Assembly: GCA_002405405.1 (NCBI GenBank) | Contig: DHLT01000129.1 | Location: 5,869-11,805, forward strand | DNA length: 5,937 nt | Source of the DNA: Ignavibacteria bacterium UBA4661 | Lineage (GTDB): Bacteria > Bacteroidota > Ignavibacteria > Kapaibacteriales > UBA4661 | Direction: 5' to 3' | The notes under the pieces: model-generated | Told to the model about the DNA's origin: nothing | Databases searched by the model: none | Seen by the model: only the letters and a program-made list of their open reading frames with translations | Position numbers and translations under genes: made by a program | Part shown: in pieces, positions 1 through 5,649 of the stretch | How the letters are laid out: every line of letters starts with the position of its first letter | Numbering within the stretch: position 1 is the first letter of the stretch

Positions 1-1
1 T

Positions 2-556
2 ATTGTCGCACCGAAATCAGGACGTACTAAAATGATGAGTGAAATCATCGATTCTTGGGTGATGCCCGGTGTACAAGGGGGACCGCTCATGCATGTGATC
101 GCCGCAAAAGCAGTCGCATTCAAGGAAAATCTAACTCAAGAATTTTATGACTATACGGCTCAAGTCATCAAGAATGCACAAGCATTGGCAAATGCACTTA
201 TGGGTTATGGCTTTACGATCATTTCCGGCGGCACGGATAATCACTGCATGTTGATTGATTTGCGCAACAAAGGTATCAGTGGAAAACAAGGCGACGAAGC
301 GCTCGATAAAGCCGGTATTACCTGTAACAAAAACATGGTACCCTATGATGATAAACCTGCGTTGGTAACATCCGGTATTCGCTTAGGTACACCGGCGATT
401 ACAACACGTGGTATGAATGAACAAGACATGGCAACGATTGCGGGATTTATCAATACCGTGATTGATAATCATCAGAATGAAGCTGTCTTGGCGGATGTAA
501 AAAACAGAGTCAAGGAATTTTGCGGTCAGTTTCCGGTAGTAGCAAAACAAAGCTAA
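2..556 (+). CDS. glyA: Serine hydroxymethyltransferase, C-terminal part (5' end cut by window edge)
   Basis: This is a cytosolic pyridoxal-phosphate enzyme that interconverts serine plus tetrahydrofolate with glycine plus 5,10-methylene-tetrahydrofolate, the main source of one-carbon units. The reading frame is open from base 2, so the start lies outside the window; 184 residues are visible, a little under half of a usual GlyA of about 420. Recognisable blocks in order are [47 protein letters not shown] and [14 protein letters not shown]. The Arg in SGIRLGTPA corresponds to the substrate-carboxylate-binding Arg of the family. The lysine that binds the cofactor (in the family's THK..RGPRGG motif) lies upstream of the window and cannot be checked. 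The C-terminus ([11 protein letters not shown]) ends as expected, so the visible end is intact. The gene converges with the minus-strand gene at 698-931. The family call is secure; the KMMSE/VMPG variant suggests a Chlorobi/Bacteroidota-like source, which is inference. Confidence 0.96.
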   Translation: MVAPKSGRTKMMSEIIDSWVMPGVQGGPLMHVIAAKAVAFKENLTQEFYDYTAQVIKNAQALANALMGYGFTIISGGTDNHCMLIDLRNKGISGKQGDEALDKAGITCNKNMVPYDDKPALVTSGIRLGTPAITTRGMNEQDMATIAGFINTVIDNHQNEAVLADVKNRVKEFCGQFPVVAKQS

Positions 557-592
557 GACGAACGAAAACCACGATGATCAGGAAGCAATAAA

Positions 593-624
593 AAAGCGAC
601 TGTCCTTGTGAGGGCAGTCTCTTT
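593..624. terminator. Bidirectional rho-independent terminator between convergent genes
   Basis: An 8-bp stem pairs 598-605 (GACTGTCC) with 612-619 (GGGCAGTC), with one G-U wobble and a 6-base loop. After one mismatch the stem can extend through G596-C621 and AAA/TTT. Read on the minus strand, the stem is followed by GC and a run of six T, the classic form, so it should end transcripts of the 77-residue gene about 75 bases after its stop. Read on the plus strand, it lies 37 bases after the glyA stop and is followed by the weaker tract TCTTTGTGTTT. It probably serves both genes and is stronger for the minus strand. Confidence 0.8.
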
Positions 625-697
625 GTGTTTGTTAGTCGCCAATACTGTCTTGTTTGCTGATTATTCACCAAACAGTGTTTTGGGAATCAATGCGATG

Positions 698-931
698 CTA
701 CCACTTTTTGGGTGGTGCAGGATTTACACGGCGCATGAGCTTAAGAATTTCATTCGGCTCTTGATGCGCTAAATCCTGAATCGACGATTGGCGTTTGCGT
801 TGCGCTTCGCGGGCGATTTCATCATCGCTGGGCAGTGGACGTGCCGTTGCAGCAGGGAGTTTCAAATCGGGTCGCATTTCGCGCCATTGCTTGCGCATTT
901 CTTCTAGTTTTTTCATATGATCGTTCGTCAT
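698..931 (-). CDS. Small charged protein of unknown function, 77 residues
   Basis: I do not recognise this protein. The start is the ATG at 931 because AAGGAG lies 8 bases before it, the best ribosome binding site on the minus strand here. The same frame can be extended to a TTG at 970, which would add a hydrophobic stretch resembling a signal peptide, but that stretch covers the ribosome binding site and is probably untranslated. The predicted protein has no signal peptide or membrane segment. Residues 6-20 (MKKLEEMRKQWREMR) look helical and charged. A proline-rich linker follows at about 21-36, then a second helical part at about 37-70 with EIAREAQRKRQ and EPNEILKLMRR, and a basic tail, PAPPKKW. 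It lies 129 bases downstream of the transketolase C-subunit on the same strand, with no clear terminator between, so it may be read through from there or have its own promoter. A terminator at 593-624 follows it. The strong ribosome binding site and the downstream terminator support a real gene. Confidence 0.72.
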   Translation of the reverse strand: MTNDHMKKLEEMRKQWREMRPDLKLPAATARPLPSDDEIAREAQRKRQSSIQDLAHQEPNEILKLMRRVNPAPPKKW

Positions 932-939
932 GGCATGTG

Positions 940-945
940 CTCCTT
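940..945 (-). promoter_or_regulatory. Ribosome binding site of the 77-residue gene
   Basis: On the minus strand this reads AAGGAG, with 8 bases between it and the ATG at 931. It decides the start of the small gene against the longer TTG-initiated form. Confidence 0.75.
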
Positions 946-1060
946 GGAGAATGAGAAGTAAAACAAACAAAGGAAATGAATACGCTGTTTATGAATACGT
1001 ACTATTTACAAGATTTGTGCCGAAACTGATATATCAACACTGTGCCATGATTTCGATTTT

Positions 1061-2071
1061 TTATTCTGAGAATCGACTGATGTCTTTGACTTTGCGGATA
1101 GCATCAGAGTACTGCTTGTCGCGCCGTGCGATGGCTGTGAGCGCGGAAGCATAGATACTGTGCCATGTCAAGCCGAAGTGTTCGAGCAATTCGCGTGGCT
1201 CGCCGCTCTCGCCGAAGCGATCGGGCATCCCGACAAATTCCATCGGCACAGGATGATTTTTTACGACAACTTCTGCAACAGCACTACCCAAGCCACCATG
1301 AACTTGATGCTCTTCGGCAGTAACAATCGCGCCACAATCGCGTGCCGCACTGACGATAGCTTCTTCGTCAATTGGTTTAATCCACGCACCATTGAGAACG
1401 CGTGCTGAAATACCATGACGCTTGTGTAATTCTTCTGCTGCAAGCAGGGCTTCCCAAACCATTACGCCGCAAGCAATCAGAGCAATGTCTGTTCCCTCAC
1501 GAAAGACGGGCATTTTGCCTAAAGCAAAAGGTGTATTTTCGGTGGTGAACATCGTTTGATTATCCCGTCCAAAGCGGATATATGCAGGACCAAATGTTTC
1601 GCCAACAAGAATAGTCGCTTTCCGTGTTTCTTCGTAGTCGCAAGGTGCAACGAGCATAAGATGAGGCAGTGCTCGTAAGAAAGCAATGTCTTCGAGGACT
1701 TGGTGTGTTGCACCGTCCGGACCAACGGTTACACCGGAGTGAGAGCCGCCAATTTTGACATTAGCTTCGTTATAGCACATTGAGATGCGAATTTGGTCGG
1801 CATTACGTAGAGCCGCGAATGCGCCATAGCTTGAAAAGAAAGGGATTTTGCCCGATAATGCCAAGCCGGTTGCGACAGTTGTTGCATTTTGTTCGGCAAC
1901 GCCAACCGAAAAGAAACGATCAGGGAATTTTTCTTTGAAAACGGAAGTCATCACTGAGCCGGTAACGTCTGCACCAATGGCGACAACATTACTATGGCGT
2001 TCACCGAGTGTCAATAAACCTTGACCAAAGCCATGACGTGTGGGTTTTGATCCTAAATTTTGAAAGTTCAT
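1061..2071 (-). CDS. Transketolase, C-terminal subunit (split enzyme)
   Basis: This is the second half of a two-chain transketolase, which moves two-carbon ketol units between sugar phosphates in the non-oxidative pentose phosphate pathway using thiamine diphosphate. It carries the pyrimidine-binding and C-terminal domains. Visible features are RHGFGQGLL (12-20), DVTGSV (35-40), FFSVGVAEQN (53-62), whose Glu60 matches the family glutamate that activates the cofactor, and GGSHSGVTVGPDGATHQ (108-124). RFGRD (166-170) and GAWIKPID (228-235) follow in the later part. The chosen start is the ATG at 2071, giving 336 residues; a TTG at 2083 would add four. Neither has a Shine-Dalgarno sequence. The product is about 20 residues longer than I expect for this subunit, ending in a charged tail (from about RRDKQ at 316). 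It lies 84 bases downstream of the N-terminal subunit on the same strand and is surely its partner. A DXS or dehydrogenase beta subunit is less likely given the neighbour. Confidence 0.94.
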   Translation of the reverse strand: MNFQNLGSKPTRHGFGQGLLTLGERHSNVVAIGADVTGSVMTSVFKEKFPDRFFSVGVAEQNATTVATGLALSGKIPFFSSYGAFAALRNADQIRISMCYNEANVKIGGSHSGVTVGPDGATHQVLEDIAFLRALPHLMLVAPCDYEETRKATILVGETFGPAYIRFGRDNQTMFTTENTPFALGKMPVFREGTDIALIACGVMVWEALLAAEELHKRHGISARVLNGAWIKPIDEEAIVSAARDCGAIVTAEEHQVHGGLGSAVAEVVVKNHPVPMEFVGMPDRFGESGEPRELLEHFGLTWHSIYASALTAIARRDKQYSDAIRKVKDISRFSE

Positions 2072-2155
2072 GAGAGAATACAAAAGGGAGTAAAAAGAGA
2101 GAACACCAAGAAAAAATCAAAGCAAAGAATGTTTTCAGAATGCGAGAAGGTGAGA

Positions 2156-3007
2156 TTATACCAATTCGCCCAATGCTTTTTCAGCTTGTTCAGCTGATGG
2201 GGGTTTACCATGCCACTCATAGCGGTCATGCATAAAGGAAACACCTTTGCCCATAAAAGTCTTAGCAATAATACAGGTGGGTTTACCTGTTTTGTTGGTA
2301 TGGTTAGCGATAAACTTATTGAATGCCATGTAAATTTCATCATAGTTGTGTCCATCAATTACGATAGTATCGAAGCCAAATGCTTGACATTTATCGGCAA
2401 GGGGATACACACTCATAATATCTTTGACACGACCGTCAATTTGGCAGTCATTGTTGTCAATAATCCAACAGAAGTTATCCAAACCAAAGTGTGCCGCTGA
2501 CATTGCCGCTTCCCAGCACGAACCCTCTTGCAGTTCACCATCGCCTGTAAGCGTAACAACACGGCGCGAATTACGATCGACGAGTTTATCACTGATCGCC
2601 ATGCCAACTGCAATCGAAATACCATGACCAAGTGATCCTGTTGATGTTTCGATACCCGGTAATTTCATGTCAAAACCGGGATGCCCTTGTAAGCGCGAAC
2701 CCAATTTCCGCAGAGTCAGTAACTCTTCTCGATCGAAATATCCGGCATTGGCAAGAATGGCATAGAGTACAGGGCACATATGTCCTGCACTCAATACAAA
2801 GCGGTCGCGATCTGCCCACTGCCAATTGGTAGGGTCATGGCGAAGGATACCACCGAAATACAGCACAGAGAGGATGTCGGTTGAGCCGAGTGGTCCGCCA
2901 CTATGACCGGATTTTGCCGGAAGAAGTGCGCGGATAATATCACGCCGAATCTGCGTTGCAATTTCGTGCAATTCAGTGTTGGTACGTTGTTTGTTATCTA
3001 TAGACAT
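2156..3007 (-). CDS. Transketolase, N-terminal subunit (split enzyme)
   Basis: This is the first half of the split transketolase and binds the diphosphate end of thiamine diphosphate with a metal ion. Motifs in order are SGHSGGPLG (33-41) with His35, FVLSAGHMCPVLYA (70-83) with His76, LQGHPG (106-111), TGSLGHGIS (123-131), and the cofactor motif that begins GDGE at 155-158 and closes with NN at 185-186. EWHGKPP (264-270) is near the end. The length, 283 residues, is normal for the separate N-subunit. The ATG at 3007 is the natural start, since TELHEIATQIRRDIIR just after it matches the usual beginning; no Shine-Dalgarno sequence is visible. It is the first gene of a minus-strand unit with the C-subunit, and faces flhF across 179 bases. 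Both catalytic halves look intact, so an active enzyme is expected. Confidence 0.95.
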   Translation of the reverse strand: MSIDNKQRTNTELHEIATQIRRDIIRALLPAKSGHSGGPLGSTDILSVLYFGGILRHDPTNWQWADRDRFVLSAGHMCPVLYAILANAGYFDREELLTLRKLGSRLQGHPGFDMKLPGIETSTGSLGHGISIAVGMAISDKLVDRNSRRVVTLTGDGELQEGSCWEAAMSAAHFGLDNFCWIIDNNDCQIDGRVKDIMSVYPLADKCQAFGFDTIVIDGHNYDEIYMAFNKFIANHTNKTGKPTCIIAKTFMGKGVSFMHDRYEWHGKPPSAEQAEKALGELV

Positions 3008-3186
3008 ACAGTGTGTTAAAAATGAAATAAAGCATGAAAAAACATGAAGGATATACCGGTGTGGCTGTTAGCGTAACCCAATTTACGACTTTCAAAGAAG
3101 TTGCGGAGGGCTGTGCGAAAAACAGCATCAATTATTTCGGTAATTTGTGTCTTGTTCGATCTGCTTGAACTTGTGATGATAATGCT
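3008..3186. promoter_or_regulatory. Divergent intergenic region between transketolase and flhF
   Basis: These 179 bases separate two divergent transcription units and must hold the promoter for the transketolase genes and probably one for flhF. I could not fix either promoter. On the minus strand a loose pair, TTGGGT then TATATC 20 bases later, lies about 40-70 bases before the transketolase start, but the spacing is long for a sigma-70 site. I saw no convincing flagellar sigma-28 or sigma-54 site. A small hairpin, GCTGT at 3110-3114 with ACAGC at 3122-3126, has a 7-base loop and no T run, so it is not a terminator. Two short open frames are present (3034-3168 and 3113-3196), reported as findings only. 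Confidence 0.5.
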
Positions 3187-4686
3187 ATGCCGATGAAAAT
3201 GAAAAAATATCTCGCGCCTTCGATGCGAGAAGCAATCGAAGCAATGCGGAGCGAGTTGGGAGAAGAAGCAATTATTCTCTCCACTCGTACTATGCCAAAA
3301 CCAGGTTCAAAACCCGGCGGAGGAGAGAAGGTTGTCGAAGTTATGGCGGCAATCGATCACGCATTTGCCGAGCCGGATACAACCATCGAGAAGCGTCCGA
3401 TTATCACAGAGCGATCTGCTATTCTTTCTGCAGGTAATGCTGTCAAAGTACGACAGTATGCGCAAGAATTTTCCAAAGAACTGTCAAGAGAATTGGCAAA
3501 GCGTAATTTACCTGAACATCATCTCTTACAGAATGTGTCGGGGAGCGATGAGCCGCAAGTAGAATTGCCGCCATTGTCGGAATCAGATTTCCCGATGAAT
3601 TTTGCACAACCATCTTCTTTGGGTAATACAGCAAAACTCATGACAGAAGACGCATCTTCTGTCGAATCCGTTCGGCAAACACATTCTTTGTTGTCAAAGC
3701 CAAATCAAGAGCATTCCCTTGCTCATAGTACAATGATACCGGCTGAAGTACGATCACCTGACATCGGTTTGCAAAGCGAGATCCGTGATCTGAAAGTCAT
3801 GCTCGAATCCGTGGCTAATGATGTTCGTTACAAGCACAGTGCTTCGTTGAATGATGTGTGTCGCGTTCTTTTTGAGCGGTTGATGGATATCGAGGTGCGT
3901 GAAAATATTGCATTGCAGGCAATCGGCACTGTTATGGCGCAGAATCATTCGGGGGATTTACGTTCGGCAGTGCTGGCGACACGAAAGTTTTTATCAGAAA
4001 AACTGCCAATGAGCAGTCCGATTATCAAGCAAGAACGACGGCAGGTATTTGGTTTTGTTGGTCCGACCGGTGTCGGTAAGACAACAACTGTTGCTAAACT
4101 TGCGACATCCTCGAAATTGCTGTATGATGCCGATGTGTTGTTAGTGTCGGCTGATACTTATCGTGTAGGGGGAGCCGAGCAATTGCAGCGTATCGGTGCT
4201 ATTGCGAATATTCCTTTCGAGGTGGTCTATAGCGCACAGGAATTGCGCCAATTAATGAAACGCGAAACACAGCGTGAGATGATTTTTATTGATACAGTAG
4301 GACGTAGTCCGTCAAGTACAGGGCAAATCCAAGAAATTCGTGGGTATATGGAGGCGGCGGAACCGGATAACACATTTCTTCTGTTAAATTCATCATTATC
4401 GGAATCATCTTTATTACATGTTGTCAAACGATTTGGCGTAGTACGCCCAACGCATGTCATTCTGACTAAACTTGATGAAATGCTTGCGCCGGGTCCTCTC
4501 TTAAGCGCATTGTATCGAATCGCGTTGCCAATTGCATACTTTACAACCGGGCAAGTCATTCCTGATGATATAGAACGTGGTTCAGCAGAGCGACTGTCGG
4601 AGATGGTTCTTCCCGATGAAATGATTGAAGAATTACAGCGTAAGCTCACCAACCATGCTGAGTTGCAAGGAGGGTTGCGCGTATGA
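3187..4686 (+). CDS. flhF: Flagellar GTPase FlhF (SRP-type)
   Basis: FlhF is a signal-recognition-particle-type GTPase that marks the site of flagellum assembly at the membrane and works with FlhG. The N-terminus (KKYLAPSMREAIEAMRSELG, about 6-25, then EAIILSTR) is the typical FlhF start. A poorly conserved, probably disordered B domain fills about 60-195, an N domain of helices about 196-280, and the G domain 285-480. GTPase motifs are GPTGVGKTT (292-300), DTYRVGGAEQL (323-333), DTVGR (369-373), TKLDE (427-431) and TTGQ (453-456). The third motif has Val where the family has Ala (DTAGR). At 499 residues it is longer than many FlhF proteins, mostly through the linker. Two starts are possible, ATG at 3187 and ATG at 3193; the second fits the usual MK.KK beginning. 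Neither has a Shine-Dalgarno sequence. The stop overlaps the start of the next gene by four bases. FtsY and Ffh are excluded by the N-terminal sequence and the FlhG partner. Confidence 0.95.
   Translation: MPMKMKKYLAPSMREAIEAMRSELGEEAIILSTRTMPKPGSKPGGGEKVVEVMAAIDHAFAEPDTTIEKRPIITERSAILSAGNAVKVRQYAQEFSKELSRELAKRNLPEHHLLQNVSGSDEPQVELPPLSESDFPMNFAQPSSLGNTAKLMTEDASSVESVRQTHSLLSKPNQEHSLAHSTMIPAEVRSPDIGLQSEIRDLKVMLESVANDVRYKHSASLNDVCRVLFERLMDIEVRENIALQAIGTVMAQNHSGDLRSAVLATRKFLSEKLPMSSPIIKQERRQVFGFVGPTGVGKTTTVAKLATSSKLLYDADVLLVSADTYRVGGAEQLQRIGAIANIPFEVVYSAQELRQLMKRETQREMIFIDTVGRSPSSTGQIQEIRGYMEAAEPDNTFLLLNSSLSESSLLHVVKRFGVVRPTHVILTKLDEMLAPGPLLSALYRIALPIAYFTTGQVIPDDIERGSAERLSEMVLPDEMIEELQRKLTNHAELQGGLRV
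4667..4674 (+). promoter_or_regulatory. Ribosome binding site of flhG inside the end of flhF
   Basis: AAGGAGGG lies inside the last codons of flhF, with 8 bases before the ATG at 4683. Together with the ATGA stop-start overlap at 4683-4686 it supports this start and suggests translational coupling of flhF and flhG. It is the strongest such site in the window. Confidence 0.85.
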
Positions 4687-5594
4687 TTGATCAACATGCA
4701 TCATTTGCATCGTCGTTGTCAGAGAGCTATGTTCCGCTGAGTACCGATGAGTCAGCAGTCCTTATCCCGCGGCAAGAGCCATTTGTTGTTACTATAGCCA
4801 GTGGTAAAGGTGGGGTTGGGAAGAGTGTGCTAGCATCGAATATAGCGTTAGCTTTGGCTAATAACCGTGGTGCACCGGATCGTACGACCGTGTTGTGGGA
4901 TGCTAATGTACATTCACCAAATCAAAATATTCTTTTTGGTATTGATCCGCTCCTGCGGGCACGTGATTTTTATTCAGGAAATGTCCGTATTGCAGGTATT
5001 CTTACGGATGCTTTGGGATACACGCATTCATCAGTACAAGTGCGATTACAGCCTACACTTCGTTTGCTGGCGGCAGAAGCACGGCCTATATCGGCACCTG
5101 TTTCGCCGGAGGCATTATGTGGAGTAATGGCAGAAATTATGACAACTGCGAATGCTGATGTAATTGTCATTGATACTGCCGCCGGTACAAGTGATGCAAC
5201 ATTACAGGCATGTGCTTTTGCAGATATGGTGTTGATTGTTGTTACCGATGAGCCTGCCTCAATTATCGAAAGTTATGGCTTGGTAAAGATGTTAGGTCAG
5301 TATATTGCTTTTGAGCGTATGCGACTTGTAGTATGCGATGTTATTGATGAAGAAGATGCCCATGATGTTGCACGTAAATTTAACTTGGCAACAGAAAAAT
5401 TTCTCCGCGCACATATTCCATTTATTGGTTATGTTCCCCATGATAATGCGGTACGAACATCTATCATTGATCAACGACCTCTTCTCATCGATGGTGCAGA
5501 TACCGAAGTAGGGCGCATGATCGAAACGATTGCTGACCAGTTGCTTTTTGCGATGAATGCGCGTGGCGGAAACGCATATGCAGTACATTCGTAG
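4683..5594 (+). CDS. flhG: FlhG-type MinD-family ATPase controlling flagellum number
   Basis: FlhG (also YlxH, FleN) is a MinD-like ATPase that pairs with FlhF, stimulates its GTPase and limits flagellum number. At 303 residues it has normal length. The deviant Walker A motif SGKGGVGKS is at 40-48 with signature Lys42 and P-loop Lys47. Switch I begins DANVHSPNQN (73-82). Walker B is VIVIDTAAGTSD (160-171), close to the FlhG form DTGAG. EPASIIESYGLVKML (190-204) matches the FlhG block after Walker B. The residues after Met1, IDQHASFASSL, hold a DQ pair like the DQAxxLR activator helix of known FlhG proteins, but imperfectly. The VVCDV stretch (216-220) has Asp where MinD-like proteins usually have an adenine-contacting Asn. 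The gene overlaps flhF by four bases. An Mrp/ApbC scaffold protein is the main alternative, because switch I looks somewhat Mrp-like, but the Walker B sequence and position beside flhF favour FlhG. Confidence 0.92.
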   Translation: MIDQHASFASSLSESYVPLSTDESAVLIPRQEPFVVTIASGKGGVGKSVLASNIALALANNRGAPDRTTVLWDANVHSPNQNILFGIDPLLRARDFYSGNVRIAGILTDALGYTHSSVQVRLQPTLRLLAAEARPISAPVSPEALCGVMAEIMTTANADVIVIDTAAGTSDATLQACAFADMVLIVVTDEPASIIESYGLVKMLGQYIAFERMRLVVCDVIDEEDAHDVARKFNLATEKFLRAHIPFIGYVPHDNAVRTSIIDQRPLLIDGADTEVGRMIETIADQLLFAMNARGGNAYAVHS

Positions 5595-5637
5595 TACGAT
5601 TTGGTGATGTAGATTGATAAATCTCGTTGTATTCTTT

Positions 5638-5641
5638 AGGA
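5638..5641 (+). promoter_or_regulatory. Ribosome binding site of the membrane protein gene
   Basis: AGGA with 8 bases before the ATG at 5650 supports that start. No terminator is visible between flhG and this gene, which are 55 bases apart, so they are probably one transcript. Confidence 0.55.
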
Positions 5642-5649
5642 TAAACGAT

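Noticed and set aside
641..679. Imperfect inverted repeat AATACTGT / ACAGTGTT with a 23-base loop.
   Set aside because: The loop is long, there is no T run on either side, and the better terminator at 593-624 already serves this convergent gap.
932..970. Upstream extension of the 77-residue gene from a TTG, giving a signal-peptide-like start (FVLLLILQGAHA).
   Set aside because: The AAGGAG site at 940-945 lies inside the extension and is ideally spaced for the ATG at 931; the TTG has no ribosome binding site. The hydrophobic stretch is probably a chance translation of a T-rich leader.
1027..1036. Perfect 10-base palindrome TGATATATCA between the transketolase C-subunit and the 77-residue gene.
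   Set aside because: It is short, AT-rich and single, with no matching copy near a promoter, so an operator cannot be supported.
1038..1166. Repeated ACTGTGCCATG at 1038-1048 and 1156-1166.
   Set aside because: An 11-base repeat is expected by chance in a window this size, and one copy is within transketolase coding sequence.
3105..3126. GGAGGG followed by a GCTGT/ACAGC hairpin, considered as a riboswitch or thiamine element for the transketolase.
   Set aside because: No CUGAGA-type thiamine box or other known riboswitch core is visible on either strand.
4227..4697. Minus-strand open frame of 156 codons.
   Set aside because: It lies opposite the conserved G domain of flhF, has no recognisable product and is explained as a shadow of that coding frame.
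5611..5624. Small hairpin AGATT-GATA-AATCT after the flhG stop.
   Set aside because: A 5-bp AT-rich stem without a following T run is too weak to call a terminator.
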